DNA of 64,000 bases from UBA1425 sp045537495 (GCA_045537495.1 JAZSPN010000133.1:1-64000), one strand, 5' to 3'. Counted from the stretch's first letter, positions 7,552-17,498 are shown. Numbers and translations: made by a program. The notes: a model not told the origin generated them from the letters alone.

Positions 7552-9798
7552 TCAGTCAATGAAGCTTTCGGGAACATCTTTTCCGAAGTCGGGACACGGC
7601 TCTTGTGACAGAACAAACGACAGAACACCGCCCGAGGTTATCTCGGAAAAAGAAAGGTACGGTCTCGTCAGTTCTTTTCCGTTAAAGGAAACAGACTTTA
7701 TGTACGGAAAAACGAGAGGATCCTTGTCACATTCTACGGAAAAAGTTTCCGACACGTTGCACGGGTGATATTCGGGATTAAGCTTTACTTTCGCTTTTTT
7801 GAAAAGAGGTGTGTTTATAAAGTAAGCGGGATATCCCGGACATACCTGAGCGAAGCCGAGTGCCGACAGAACATACCACGCGGAAAGCTGACCTACATCC
7901 TCATTACCGCAAAAGCCGAAAGCTCCGAGGCGGTAAGCTTCCTTCTGAACACGGCGTGTCCAGTACTGTGTTCTGTGGGGAAGTGAAAGAATGTCGAAGT
8001 AGTGCGTGATGTTGTGACACGGCTCGTTGGAGTGATTGTAATCGTCATTCCAAAGAGCGCCGAGTTCGGCTTTTTCGAAAAATCTTTCAAGAAGCGTAAC
8101 CGTTCTTTCTTCGCCGAAAATTTTTGAAAGTCCTATAACATCGTAGGGAGCAAACCACGACTGCTGGAAAATGTTGCTTTCGACACAGCCGTCGTCGTCG
8201 TATTCGTTTTCCTCAAAAACAAACTGTCCGTTTTCATCTCGCGGAGCCAAAAATCCGAGTGCGGGATTATAGTTTTCGCCGTAGCGTTTTACACGGTTCA
8301 TGAAAAATTCCGCATCGTCCTTGTGTCCGAGTGCATCCGCCATTTTCGCCGTTGTATAGTCGGCGAGGAGAAATTCGAGAGTGTCGCTGAGTTCATCGGG
8401 AACAAAGCCGTCCTCGAGATACTGTTTGCAGTCGGGGCGTACACTGCTGAACGGCTTTCCGAAAAGCTCTTTTTGCGACAGAGAGGAGGCTTTCGCGATT
8501 TCGTACGCTTTTTCTGCATCGAATCTGCAAAGTCCCTTCAAAAAAGCATCTGCAATCACAATGAGTCCGGGGTCGCCGACCATGCTGTGAGAATCAATTC
8601 CCATAAGCTCCCACTGAGGGAACGAAGTGTTTTTGATTTCTGCGATTTTCAAAAGGGAATTAGCGGTATCGTTTACGATGTCGGGACGGATAACCGACAG
8701 AAGCGGAAATTCACTTCGGTAAACATCCCACCCGCTGAACATCGTACGGTGACAGTATTCGTTTTCCGTAAAAATACGGTTATCAACGGTAAAACGTCCG
8801 TCGGCATCTGCGGCGGTACGGGGATCAAGCAACACGTGATAAAGACAGGTGTAGAAAAGGGTGAGATCGGTTTCGTCGGTACCGTCAACGCTTATGCAGG
8901 AGAAAACATCCTCCCATTTGCTGTCTGCATTTTTACATGTGACATCGAAATCAAATTCCCGACATTCCGATGAAAAGTTGTTTGAAGCACCGTTCATATC
9001 CGTGTAGGAAACGGCACATTTGATCGTTACGGGTTCCTTTAAATCTTTTCCGAAGCGGACAGACAAACCGACATCTTCGTGTTCAAAAGCTTTTACATCT
9101 TCGCCCACATATTTTTCGTTGGAAAAGAACTGCATTTTTTCGGCGGGAACTGAAAATTCACACACGAAATAAAGGTTATATGAAATTCCTCCGCCTCCCC
9201 TGCCGAATCCTCCGCCCTTCGGCGTGCAGATTATTTTTCCTTCGATACGGCGGTCGCTCACGATTTCGATGTGTTCAAAATCGGCTTTTCCGCCTATTCT
9301 TCGTGAGAAGTTGAACAGTGCACGTGCATCGGAGTTTTCGGGATAAGTAATGCGAAGAAGACCGACGTGTTCGGAAACCGTTGCTTCCGCAAAAATGCCG
9401 TACCTTTGAAGCTTCACCGAGTAGTAGCCTGCCTTGGCACATTCTTCATCGTGGGAGAACGGAGATTTCCAGCCGACAGTGCCGTGTTCGAAGGGTACCT
9501 CTTCGTTGCTTCCGCTTCGAAGATCGGTTTCGCCGACAACGGGCATGATCTGAACATTTCCGAGATCACCGTACCAGCCTATTCCGCTCATGTGATTGAA
9601 GCTGAAGCCTTCAATGGTATTATGGCAGTAATTGTAACCCGTGCCGTTGTCGCCGCCCGTTACGGTATCGGGAGATAACTGTACCATTCCGCCGGGAACA
9701 CAGGCGCCGGGATGCGTTTTTCCTCCGCCGTGGGAAAAATCGGACTGTTCGTCACCGACAGTTCCTATTGTCGGATCAACATACTTTGTTTTTTTCAT
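7552..9798 (-). CDS. GH92 family alpha-mannosidase
   Basis: A 748-residue glycoside hydrolase of family 92, calcium-dependent exo-acting alpha-mannosidases that trim alpha-1,2 and related mannose linkages of N-glycans and yeast mannan. Family features run the full length: YVDPTIGT and the HGGGKTHPGACVP segment at the start, FNHMSG, SGWDVYRSEFPLL in the middle, and GNEDVGQLSAWYVLSALGF near residue 640. Length is normal for the family. There is no signal peptide, so it is predicted to be intracellular and to act on imported oligosaccharides. It follows the secreted beta-helix gene by 18 bases. Confidence 0.92.
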   Translation of the reverse strand: MKKTKYVDPTIGTVGDEQSDFSHGGGKTHPGACVPGGMVQLSPDTVTGGDNGTGYNYCHNTIEGFSFNHMSGIGWYGDLGNVQIMPVVGETDLRSGSNEEVPFEHGTVGWKSPFSHDEECAKAGYYSVKLQRYGIFAEATVSEHVGLLRITYPENSDARALFNFSRRIGGKADFEHIEIVSDRRIEGKIICTPKGGGFGRGGGGISYNLYFVCEFSVPAEKMQFFSNEKYVGEDVKAFEHEDVGLSVRFGKDLKEPVTIKCAVSYTDMNGASNNFSSECREFDFDVTCKNADSKWEDVFSCISVDGTDETDLTLFYTCLYHVLLDPRTAADADGRFTVDNRIFTENEYCHRTMFSGWDVYRSEFPLLSVIRPDIVNDTANSLLKIAEIKNTSFPQWELMGIDSHSMVGDPGLIVIADAFLKGLCRFDAEKAYEIAKASSLSQKELFGKPFSSVRPDCKQYLEDGFVPDELSDTLEFLLADYTTAKMADALGHKDDAEFFMNRVKRYGENYNPALGFLAPRDENGQFVFEENEYDDDGCVESNIFQQSWFAPYDVIGLSKIFGEERTVTLLERFFEKAELGALWNDDYNHSNEPCHNITHYFDILSLPHRTQYWTRRVQKEAYRLGAFGFCGNEDVGQLSAWYVLSALGFAQVCPGYPAYFINTPLFKKAKVKLNPEYHPCNVSETFSVECDKDPLVFPYIKSVSFNGKELTRPYLSFSEITSGGVLSFVLSQEPCPDFGKDVPESFID

Positions 9799-9816
9799 TG
9801 TCTACCACACCTTGTA

Positions 9817-12066
9817 TTATAATTCTTTAAGATACATTAATGCCATTCCGAAAAGTGTCTGTATTTTGTAAAAGGGCTGTAAAATATAATATTTCTTTTC
9901 CGATTTGTTCAACCCGTTGAATGAAAAGCCTTCGAGAACGACGTGTTCTTTGTAGCTCATGTCAACTGCCTGACTTGCGAAAGAGCGAAACTTTGTGCCG
10001 TCGGAAACGGAGTAAAATTTATATCCGAGCTTGCCGTCGGAGGTGGAACGCATAGAGTTAACAAGCGTTATATTTCCTCCCGACATAATGTAGGAGTACT
10101 CGGTTTTGGAGGAGCCGTCAAGACCGACATTTATGAGGGTTACATCACTGTCGGTTGATTTCAGGAAGGATTTTCCGCCATAGATGAATGAGCTCAGAAC
10201 CGTGACATTCAGACAGTGGGAAAGCTCAATATAATTTGTGTGAATTCTTGTGATCGGAATAAAAACATAATCAAAAAGCTTGTCTTCCGTGATTCTCGGT
10301 ATGCCGAAAGAGGCATATCCGTTTCTCGGCAGCGTATTTGCATTCTGCAAACAGCCTTCAATAAACGTGTCGTTGCAGCCACTCAGAGAAAACATTGATT
10401 CATAGCAGCAACCGACGATTTTTTTGAGGAAGGCATTGTCGGAGTTTTCAAGCCTTACACCGCACGAAGCGAGTGTGATAAAGCAGTTGTTGATGTAGAC
10501 GTTATCGCCCTTTCCGTAGACGGCGGGAGATGTGGGAATATATTTTCCGCTGTCGTCGGTGGGGTTGTTGAGAGGATAGTCTATTCTGATGCCGTTAAGT
10601 CCCGAACCGCTTCCGAGAGTTATCAAAGGTGCACTGTCCTTCGAATATCCGTAATATGAAAGAATAAGCGTTCCGCTGCTGTTACCGCCTTGGCAGCGTG
10701 TCGCGACGGCGGAAGATCCGCGAAGCTCAACATTGTCGGGAACGGTTACGGGATTGTCGAAACGGTAAAGACCTCCGGGAAGATATACGACACCGCCCGA
10801 GTCCTTCGCATTGTTCAGTGTCTGCTGTACCAAGACGGAAGCATCTGTTTTACCTGTTTTGTCGGCAACGACGGTATACAGATTGAGTGACGGCTTTTCA
10901 TAGGTTTTGTCATACGGGACAGACTTAACGGATCCGCCCGTTTCGTAAGAGCGGATATTGCGCCCCTTTATCTTTCCCGAAATCTCAACGTCGGTCAGAA
11001 TCATTGCGTTGTTTCCGGGATCAAACACGGCGCATTCAAAGCCTTCGATAATGCCCTTGTAAATACCCGTTCCCCATGAATAACCGCGGTCGACAACGAC
11101 TCCCTTCGGGATATATATTCCGTAGTCGCAATTCGTTATATAAAGATCCGTAAAAACACCGCTGAAGGAGTAGCGGATACCTTCCTTCATAAGGATACCG
11201 TACTGCATTTCGGAAATTTTTACATCGGCAAACTGGGGCCATTCAAGGTCACCGATAATCAGTCCCTTGCTGTTTTTGCGGGTGTAAAGATTTATTTTTC
11301 CGATATCGGGTGAATTGAATTCCTCTCCTGCCTCTGCCCAGTATTTATTGAGAATATAAAGAGTCTTTACGGTATCGACATCAGCGGAATTGTGAGAGTT
11401 GAGTCCCTCATAAAGACACGTTCCCTTGACGTTTTCAATCGTTGTCATTTCATGACACTGATATACTCCGTTTTCACATTCGGAGCAGGCACCGATTCCG
11501 CGGTAGGAGTTAATAAGCGTACAATTCTTTATTGTATGGAGCATATAATCACCGTTACCCGTGACGTAGAAGGTGTAAGGGTACGGCAGAACGTTATCGA
11601 TACTCTGATTCGGATACCAGACGGCAAGACCGACGGCACCGGCACTTGCACCGACGGTAAACAGTCCCGGAGTCATGAGAGAGGTGCTTTCAACGTCGGC
11701 AATAATAAGAGTGCCGATATCCGATGAAATATCGGGATCATTCCAATCTCCGCGAAGAGTTACAAACTGGCGGATGTAGATGTTACCGCTGATTTTGTAT
11801 TTTCCGACGGGGAGAAAAACCGTTCCGCCGCCGTTTGCGGCACAGTCGTCAATTGCTTTTTGAATAATTGCGGTAACATCGCTCTTTCCGCTGCAATCGG
11901 CATTGTACGGAGGATCGGTAACGATGATATCTGCAATTACAACGTCTTCGGTGGGATAAACCGTTTCAACAATGACGGGACTTTGTGCTTCTTCCGCAGA
12001 AAACGCAGAAAAAGTAAGGCAGAACACCGATACAGTACAAAGGAAGAAACTTATCAGTCTTTTCAT
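9817..12066 (-). CDS. Secreted two-repeat beta-helix (pectate-lyase superfamily) protein
   Basis: A 749-residue protein with a signal peptide (basic MKRLI, hydrophobic stretch, cleavage near SAFSA). Two similar pectate-lyase-3 modules follow. The first contains GKSDVTAIIQKAIDD and GGGTVFLPVGKY near residues 60-95; the second contains GKTDASVLVQQTLNN and GGVVYLPGGLY near residues 405-440. This arrangement resembles GH55 glucanases and phage tailspikes, which are right-handed beta-helices acting on polysaccharides. No catalytic residue can be assigned, so carbohydrate binding or cleavage is inferred from fold and context (next to GH92). Confidence 0.78.
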   Translation of the reverse strand: MKRLISFFLCTVSVFCLTFSAFSAEEAQSPVIVETVYPTEDVVIADIIVTDPPYNADCSGKSDVTAIIQKAIDDCAANGGGTVFLPVGKYKISGNIYIRQFVTLRGDWNDPDISSDIGTLIIADVESTSLMTPGLFTVGASAGAVGLAVWYPNQSIDNVLPYPYTFYVTGNGDYMLHTIKNCTLINSYRGIGACSECENGVYQCHEMTTIENVKGTCLYEGLNSHNSADVDTVKTLYILNKYWAEAGEEFNSPDIGKINLYTRKNSKGLIIGDLEWPQFADVKISEMQYGILMKEGIRYSFSGVFTDLYITNCDYGIYIPKGVVVDRGYSWGTGIYKGIIEGFECAVFDPGNNAMILTDVEISGKIKGRNIRSYETGGSVKSVPYDKTYEKPSLNLYTVVADKTGKTDASVLVQQTLNNAKDSGGVVYLPGGLYRFDNPVTVPDNVELRGSSAVATRCQGGNSSGTLILSYYGYSKDSAPLITLGSGSGLNGIRIDYPLNNPTDDSGKYIPTSPAVYGKGDNVYINNCFITLASCGVRLENSDNAFLKKIVGCCYESMFSLSGCNDTFIEGCLQNANTLPRNGYASFGIPRITEDKLFDYVFIPITRIHTNYIELSHCLNVTVLSSFIYGGKSFLKSTDSDVTLINVGLDGSSKTEYSYIMSGGNITLVNSMRSTSDGKLGYKFYSVSDGTKFRSFASQAVDMSYKEHVVLEGFSFNGLNKSEKKYYILQPFYKIQTLFGMALMYLKEL

Positions 12067-12107
12067 AATTACATCTCCTTGAATTTTTCTGAAAATTTAC
12101 GGATTTG

Positions 12108-13337
12108 TTATGTCCCGTTGAATTCAAACGTTACCTCTTCTTTCGGATAGAACGTAACGTATTTATCCTGATAGAAGTTCTGTAAAGAGAAGTCAACAGC
12201 TCCGTCTGAATCGATTTCGATAACCGTGCAGCCGCGCTGATCACCTTTTTTGTAAATTTCATCGTATGCAAGGTAGTCGATGACATAGGAATACGAAAGA
12301 CGGATCCCTTTGTACCCGAGAGAAAAATTGTTTTTGTGGTCGTGACCGCAGAAAACACTGTCTGTACTGCCGAGTTCGAGCATTGTTTCAAAAAACTGAT
12401 CTTCATAAACACCGCTGTAAACGGTGATACCGGTTTCCCCTGCCGTGCCGTAAAAATAGCTGACATCCTCGGTATCGGCGAAACCGTTGTTTACATATTC
12501 AAACCATGCCGTGCGGTATTCCGACAGAGGAACATGTGTAAAAACGGTTGACGGAACGGAATCGGTATAATCACGGTTTTCTTCATTTGTTTTCTTTACC
12601 GAATCGGAATACCACTTTATCTGGTTTTCGTGAATATTATCATATTTCCACATAAAGCCGAGAAAATCACCGTCAACGAAGGAGTGGGAATCAACGGTGT
12701 ACAGCGACCGTATGACATTGCCGTCGGAATTGACTATATGAAAAACCTGATTTGCACTGCCGTCGGTATTTTTTGCACCGTCGCGGACAAGACAGTGAGG
12801 ATACTGAGAGTAGAATTCGGATATTTTCTCACGGTTTAAATAGTTATAAGATTCTACATCGTGGTTTCCGTACGAAGCGGTCCAGTAAACACCGAGAGTT
12901 TCCATAAGCTCCGCAAAGATACGCGCACCCGACTTATTGTTAAGCGTTCCGGAATAAATGGGGATGGCATAGGCAATATCTCCCGTCACCACAACGAAAT
13001 CGGGTTTTTCCGCAGAGATGACAGATGCGACGGCGTTCATTGCCATTGCATCCTTGCGGAAGGAAAGCCATCCGCCGCCGAGATGAATGTCGGTGAGTTG
13101 CAGAACTTTCAGACCGTCATCGGAATATATATTCCATGTGCCGTCCGAAATGTTTTCGGCCGAAAGATCGGGACATCCCGAAGCGGGAAAGGACTTTGCT
13201 TTTTTTACATTGAAATTCAGACAAACCGCATTTGATATTGCGACAGTTACGATGATGATTCCGATAGTCAGAAGTATCGGAATAAAAATCTTTTTTGCTG
13301 ACAGTTTTTTTGAATGTGACGGTGTCTTTTTCGGCAT
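12108..13337 (-). CDS. Membrane-anchored metallophosphoesterase
   Basis: A 409-residue protein with a lysine-rich start, one hydrophobic segment (about residues 17-38) and an extracellular calcineurin-like phosphoesterase domain. The metal motifs are all present: LTDIH, VTGDIA, YGNHD, FTHVP and FCGHDHKN. The start has CGGAGG before it. It is the first gene of the five-gene operon running down to 5941, and a TATACT box lies upstream. Its place ahead of glycan-processing genes suggests removal of phosphate from a surface or dietary glycan, which is inference. Confidence 0.85.
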   Translation of the reverse strand: MPKKTPSHSKKLSAKKIFIPILLTIGIIIVTVAISNAVCLNFNVKKAKSFPASGCPDLSAENISDGTWNIYSDDGLKVLQLTDIHLGGGWLSFRKDAMAMNAVASVISAEKPDFVVVTGDIAYAIPIYSGTLNNKSGARIFAELMETLGVYWTASYGNHDVESYNYLNREKISEFYSQYPHCLVRDGAKNTDGSANQVFHIVNSDGNVIRSLYTVDSHSFVDGDFLGFMWKYDNIHENQIKWYSDSVKKTNEENRDYTDSVPSTVFTHVPLSEYRTAWFEYVNNGFADTEDVSYFYGTAGETGITVYSGVYEDQFFETMLELGSTDSVFCGHDHKNNFSLGYKGIRLSYSYVIDYLAYDEIYKKGDQRGCTVIEIDSDGAVDFSLQNFYQDKYVTFYPKEEVTFEFNGT

Positions 13338-13366
13338 AAAAACCTCCGAGTGTTGAATTCAGTAAA

Positions 13367-13372
13367 AGTATA
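13367..13372 (-). promoter_or_regulatory. Possible -10 box of the GH92 operon
   Basis: TATACT on the - strand, 30 bases before the start at 13337. No convincing -35 box is spaced from it, which would fit a promoter that needs an activator. Confidence 0.35.
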
Positions 13373-13450
13373 GCACATATTGCAAATGAAATAAAGAAAA
13401 ATTTAAGCGAATAAAGTTTCCTGAAAGGATAAAAGCGAAGTTGACTTCAT

Positions 13451-13483
13451 GAAAAAACTCCCGAGGCAGTGATGCTTCGGGAG
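13451..13483 (-). terminator. Intrinsic terminator of the aldo/keto reductase operon
   Basis: CTCCCGA (13458) pairs with TCGGGAG (ending 13483), with further GCA/TGC pairing inside. On the - strand it is followed by T6. Confidence 0.85.
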
Positions 13484-13508
13484 AAAAACTTTCGTCCTAT
13501 GCTTTTGT

Positions 13509-14423
13509 TTACGGCAGGATGTTTCCTGCCGATTTATAAATTTCGTACCATTCCTCACGGGTAAGGGTGATTTCCGTTGCCTTGATGCAGTCTTTGAGCC
13601 TTGTGAGGTTAGTGGTGCCCGTAACGGGTTGCATCTTGGCGGGATGACGGAGAATCCAGGAGAAAGCTATTGTAGTTTTGGAAACACCGTACTTTTCGGC
13701 GATTGAAGCGAGAGTTTTGTTGAGAGCGGGGAATTCCTCGTTATCGATGAAGCATCCCTTGAAGAAGCCGTACTGCATGGGGGACCACGGCTGAACGGTG
13801 ATTTTATTAAGACGGCAGAAATCGAGAACACCGCCGTCACGGTTTATTGCGGAATCGTTATACATATTGACATTGATACCCGACTGAATCATCGGAGCGT
13901 GCATTATCGAGAACTGAAGCTGATTTGCGCAAAGAGGCATATCGAGGCTGTTCGCAAGAAGCTGAATCTGTGAAGGATTCTGGTTGGAAACTCCGAAATG
14001 ACGTACTTTTCCCGAAGCTTTCAGCTCATCGAAAGCTTTTGCAACCTCGTCGGGCTCCATGAGTGCATCAGGTCTGTGAAGAAGAAGTACATCGATGTAA
14101 TCGGTGCCGAGTCTTTTAAGACTTCCTTCAACGGAACGAGTTATATGCTCATACGAAAAATCGAACATCTTTCCCGACACGATACCGCATTTTGTCTGGA
14201 TGAAAATCTTTTCACGCACGGAAGAAGTTACGGCTTTTCCGAAAACCTCTTCGCTCTTGCCTCCCCCGTATATGTCGGCATGGTCAAAAAAGTTTGCTCC
14301 GTTTTCGATCGCCGTATTTACGAAGGCGGAGGCTTCTTTTTCGCTCATGTTGCCGATACGCATACAGCCCACGGCAACCGTCGGTACGGACAGTCCGCTT
14401 TTTCCGAATTCAATACTGTACAT
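13509..14423 (-). CDS. Aldo/keto reductase
   Basis: A 304-residue NADPH-dependent TIM-barrel oxidoreductase. The catalytic tetrad is visible: D and Y in HADIYGGGKSE, K in IQTKCG, and H in LLLHRPD. The family reduces aldehydes and ketones of many sugars and metabolites; substrate unknown. Two start codons lie two codons apart. The inner ATG (14421-14423) is preferred because it is eight bases from AAAGGA; the outer ATG at 14427-14429 is only two bases away. The start region overlaps the end of the MmcQ/YjbR-like gene, so the two are probably coupled. Confidence 0.9.
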   Translation of the reverse strand: MYSIEFGKSGLSVPTVAVGCMRIGNMSEKEASAFVNTAIENGANFFDHADIYGGGKSEEVFGKAVTSSVREKIFIQTKCGIVSGKMFDFSYEHITRSVEGSLKRLGTDYIDVLLLHRPDALMEPDEVAKAFDELKASGKVRHFGVSNQNPSQIQLLANSLDMPLCANQLQFSIMHAPMIQSGINVNMYNDSAINRDGGVLDFCRLNKITVQPWSPMQYGFFKGCFIDNEEFPALNKTLASIAEKYGVSKTTIAFSWILRHPAKMQPVTGTTNLTRLKDCIKATEITLTREEWYEIYKSAGNILP

Positions 14424-14805
14424 TGTCATTATCCTTTCGTTTTCTGATTTTAAGTGAAGTCATGTCGAAGCTCAAAGAGAGAAGCCACCTGACCGTTTCA
14501 TCCTCGACACTGCCGTCGAGAGAAACGGAAATCCAGTGCGACTTATTCATGTGATATGCGGGGAAAATGCCTTTTTCGATTCTGACGGAGCCTGTAAGTA
14601 TCGGATCACATTTTAAGTTTACGATGTCGATGATATCGTCGGAGCAAAGTCCCAGCTTTGATTTCGGAATATCCATTATGACGGCGAACCATTTTCGGTT
14701 ATTTGCATGACGGAATACGGCATATTGCGGAGCACTTGCCCAGGGATACTCTGCCTCGGTGCCGTAAATTTCCGAAATATGTTTTATGAGTTCCTGTCTG
14801 TTCAT
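14410..14805 (-). CDS. MmcQ/YjbR family protein
   Basis: A 131-residue small protein of the MmcQ/YjbR family, which has a double-wing DNA-binding-like fold. Family marks are the YPWASAP opening, FAVIMDIPKSKLGL, and the KSHWISVSLDG segment. The function is not established in any member that I can name. The start at 14803-14805 has AGAGGAAAA before it. It lies in a three-gene unit with a zinc-ribbon membrane protein upstream and the aldo/keto reductase downstream. Confidence 0.85.
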   Translation of the reverse strand: MNRQELIKHISEIYGTEAEYPWASAPQYAVFRHANNRKWFAVIMDIPKSKLGLCSDDIIDIVNLKCDPILTGSVRIEKGIFPAYHMNKSHWISVSLDGSVEDETVRWLLSLSFDMTSLKIRKRKDNDNVQY

Positions 14806-14872
14806 TTCTTTTCCTCTTGAAACGTTTTTTACAGTGTAGCACATTAAAAAATAAAAGACAACAAGATTCGTT

Positions 14873-15328
14873 TTATACAAATTGATAAATAATCGGCAAT
14901 AAAATGCTGATTATCACCTCTACGGCATAGACAATTAAAAATACCTTGAGTAATTTTTTTGAAAAGGATGCTTCATCGAACGGCATTACTTCTTTACCGC
15001 ATTCCCCGCAGAAAGTGCTGTTTTTTTCTGTGAGAGAGGAACAGTCGGGACACTTGTTTTTTGAAATTCTGATTCTTGCGTATATGTAAAACGGAAGACA
15101 CGGCCAGTCAATTATAAGTGCCGAAACAACCCAGCGGAAAGAGCTCATTTTCTTGCGGTGTGAATCGATGAAAATTATTGAAAGGAGTATGGTTTTCCAT
15201 ATGAACAAGATAACTAAGGCGAAAAATCCCGTTGCCATTCCGATAAGCATTGCACCCATAAACAGCATCACCCCGAAAACCGTGAAATTTCTTTGTTTCA
15301 GTCTATCATATTGCACGGATATAATCAA
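14873..15328 (-). CDS. Zinc-ribbon membrane protein of unknown function
   Basis: Up to 151 residues, with two or three hydrophobic segments at the N-terminal half, a zinc ribbon CPDC...CGECG (about residues 93-113) and a final membrane segment. The start is uncertain. The outermost candidate is a TTG at 15326-15328 with little Shine-Dalgarno support; an ATG at 15257-15259 has GGGGTG about nine bases before it and keeps all membrane segments. No function is recognised. Confidence 0.6.
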   Translation of the reverse strand: MIISVQYDRLKQRNFTVFGVMLFMGAMLIGMATGFFALVILFIWKTILLSIIFIDSHRKKMSSFRWVVSALIIDWPCLPFYIYARIRISKNKCPDCSSLTEKNSTFCGECGKEVMPFDEASFSKKLLKVFLIVYAVEVIISILLPIIYQFV

Positions 15329-15335
15329 CTTAATG

Positions 15336-15365
15336 TTGACGGGCGGTAAAAAATATTGATATAAT
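15336..15365 (+). promoter_or_regulatory. Promoter ahead of the glycosylase/patatin/GH130 run
   Basis: TTGACG (15336-15341), an 18-base spacer and a perfect TATAAT (15360-15365), 61 bases before the start at 15427. Confidence 0.65.
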
Positions 15366-15426
15366 TCAATTAATACGATGTTTTCCTGAATTTATCGGAA
15401 TCACTTTACGGCAAAAGGAGTTTACA

Positions 15427-15915
15427 ATGATTTCTCATCCGTTTCCTCCCTTGTACGATGAAAATTCAAAGATACTTATTCTCGGAAGCTTTCCGTCGGT
15501 AAAGTCACGTGAGCAGATGTTTTTCTACGGTCATCCGCAGAACAGATTCTGGAAAGTTATATCGTGCATCACGGGTGCGCCGTTACCGGTAACGACGGAC
15601 GAAAAGAAAAAGCTTTTGCTGTCAAACAGAATTGCACTGTGGGACGTGCTGGCTTCGTGCGAGATTGAAGGAAGCTCCGACAGCTCGATAAAAAATGCCG
15701 TGCCGAACGACATTACGGAGATTCTTGATCATGCCGAAATAGTGAAGATTTTTGTCAACGGAAAGACGGCGGAAAAGTATTATAAAAAATATGTAACGGA
15801 TACCGTAAAACGTGAGGCCGTCTGTCTGCCGTCAACTTCACCTGCAAATGCTGCATGGAGTCTTGAAAAACTGACAGACGAATGGAAACGGAATATTTCG
15901 GAATATTTGTATTGA
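15427..15915 (+). CDS. DNA-deoxyinosine (hypoxanthine) glycosylase, UDG superfamily
   Basis: A 162-residue single-domain glycosylase of the uracil-DNA glycosylase superfamily, closest by motif to the hypoxanthine-DNA glycosylase branch. Key segments are LILGSFPSVKSRE at the start, FYGHPQNRFWKV, and the late LPSTSPANA. The family removes deaminated bases (hypoxanthine, sometimes uracil) from DNA. The ATG is preceded by AAAGGAG at good spacing. It opens a + strand run that continues into unrelated salvage and carbohydrate genes. Confidence 0.86.
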   Translation: MISHPFPPLYDENSKILILGSFPSVKSREQMFFYGHPQNRFWKVISCITGAPLPVTTDEKKKLLLSNRIALWDVLASCEIEGSSDSSIKNAVPNDITEILDHAEIVKIFVNGKTAEKYYKKYVTDTVKREAVCLPSTSPANAAWSLEKLTDEWKRNISEYLY

Positions 15916-15946
15916 TAAAAAGACAAAGAATTTGCGGAGATGTATT

Positions 15947-16789
15947 ATGATCGGAATTATGGATATCGGCGGAGGGCTGAGAGGAAATTATGTAAGCGGT
16001 ATCGTAGATTATCTGCTTGATAATTCTATCGATATTGAATACTGTCTGGGAGTTTCCGCGGGAAGTGCCAATCTTATTACGTATATAGCCCGGCAGCGAG
16101 GCAGATTAAAAAAGTTTTATGAGGAATATTCGTTTGAAAAGCAATATATGAGCATGGGTAACTATTTCAGAAAAGGTATGTATATTAACCTTGACTACAT
16201 ATATTCCGATATAACGAACAGCTACGGTAAAAACCCGTTGGATTTTGATACCGTAACAAAATCGCAAAAGAAGCTTGTTGTTGCGGTAACGGATGCAAAG
16301 ACCTCGGAACAAAAGTATTTCTGTAAAAGCGATTTGGAGCGTGACGATTTCACTCTCTTGAAGGCAAGCTGTGCAATACCCGTAGCAACCCGTCGCCCCG
16401 TTTCGTTTAAGGGCGGAAAATATTTTGACGGCGGTGTATCCGATCCGATTCCGTATAAAAAAGCATTCGAAGACGGTTGCGATAAGCTGATTATTTGTCT
16501 GACACTCCCCATCGATTATAAAAAATCAGCCTTTCCGCGACATCTTGCCGATTTGCTTCTTTCGGGATATCCGCAAATCGCAAAGGCTGTCGCTTCGTCG
16601 CATTTAATTTATGACAGGAGAATACGGGAAATCAGGAAGCTCGAAGAACAGGGCAAGGTGCTGATACTTTATCCGAAAGAGTGCTTCGGGATTAAAACGG
16701 CAACAAGAAACAGAGTCGGTTTGGAAAAGCTCTATCGGCTCGGATACAATGATGCAAAAAAGACAGAAAAATTTTTGAGCACGGAGTAA
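15947..16789 (+). CDS. Patatin-like phospholipase
   Basis: A 280-residue lipid hydrolase of the patatin family (YjjU-like). The glycine-rich oxyanion loop is DIGGGLRG near residue 5, the nucleophile serine is in GVSAGS near residue 40, and the catalytic aspartate is in FDGGVSDP near residue 160. Both members of the Ser-Asp dyad are therefore intact. The ATG at 15947 is chosen over an earlier in-frame one because GCGGAG precedes it. It is five bases ahead of the next gene. Confidence 0.87.
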   Translation: MIGIMDIGGGLRGNYVSGIVDYLLDNSIDIEYCLGVSAGSANLITYIARQRGRLKKFYEEYSFEKQYMSMGNYFRKGMYINLDYIYSDITNSYGKNPLDFDTVTKSQKKLVVAVTDAKTSEQKYFCKSDLERDDFTLLKASCAIPVATRRPVSFKGGKYFDGGVSDPIPYKKAFEDGCDKLIICLTLPIDYKKSAFPRHLADLLLSGYPQIAKAVASSHLIYDRRIREIRKLEEQGKVLILYPKECFGIKTATRNRVGLEKLYRLGYNDAKKTEKFLSTE

Positions 16790-16793
16790 CAAA

Positions 16794-17498
16794 ATGAACA
16801 GACCTTATATTATTTGCCATATGACGGTGTCGATTGACGGCAAGGTAACGGGAGATTTTCTTTCGAAAGATGAGAGTGCGGCGGCTTGCGAAATTTACTA
16901 TGAAATCAACAGAAAAATCAAATCGAACGGATTTATATGCGGACGTGTTACCATGGAAGGCAGCTTTACCGACGGATATTATCCCGACTTGTCGGAATAT
17001 GAGCCGAAACGAAAAGATACGGATTTTATACCTGACTCGGAAAGCATGTCGGGCTTTTACGCAGTTGCATTTGATCCGAAGGGCAGACTCGGCTGGAAGT
17101 CGAACAGAATCATCGACGTTGACGGCGATCCCGGGTATGACGGAGCACGGATCATCGAGGTGCTGACACGGCGGGCAGACAGCCGTTATCTCGGCTATCT
17201 TGAAAGCATGAAAATTCCGTACATATTCGCAGGTGAAGCCGAAATCGACGTTGAAACGGCGCTTTTTAAGCTGAAAAACAACTTTGGCTGTGAAACTCTT
17301 TTGCTCGAGGGCGGAAGTATCATAAACGGTTTTTTCCAAAGAGCGGATGCAATAGATGAGCTGAGCCTTGTCGTTGCACCCGTCGTCGCCGATAAGGATG
17401 ATAAACCGTTGTTTGACGACGGTAAAACCTCGGATTTTGAGCTTGTTAAAGCGGAATTTGTAAACGGAAATGCAGTTTTGAATTACAAAAGAAAATAA
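16794..17498 (+). CDS. Dihydrofolate reductase-like (RibD C-terminal domain) protein
   Basis: A 234-residue NADPH-dependent reductase of the RibD C-terminal/dihydrofolate-reductase superfamily. Visible signatures are HMTVSIDGKV at the start, ICGRVTMEG, and the LLLEGGSIINGFF segment near residue 165. Free-standing members reduce various pterin- or pyrimidine-type substrates. No riboflavin gene is nearby, so a role in riboflavin synthesis should not be assumed. It starts four bases after the patatin gene. Confidence 0.82.
   Translation: MNRPYIICHMTVSIDGKVTGDFLSKDESAAACEIYYEINRKIKSNGFICGRVTMEGSFTDGYYPDLSEYEPKRKDTDFIPDSESMSGFYAVAFDPKGRLGWKSNRIIDVDGDPGYDGARIIEVLTRRADSRYLGYLESMKIPYIFAGEAEIDVETALFKLKNNFGCETLLLEGGSIINGFFQRADAIDELSLVVAPVVADKDDKPLFDDGKTSDFELVKAEFVNGNAVLNYKRK

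Noticed and set aside
8323..8973. Long open frame on the + strand opposite the GH92 gene
   Set aside because: Shadow of the strong GH92 coding frame, with no start signal.
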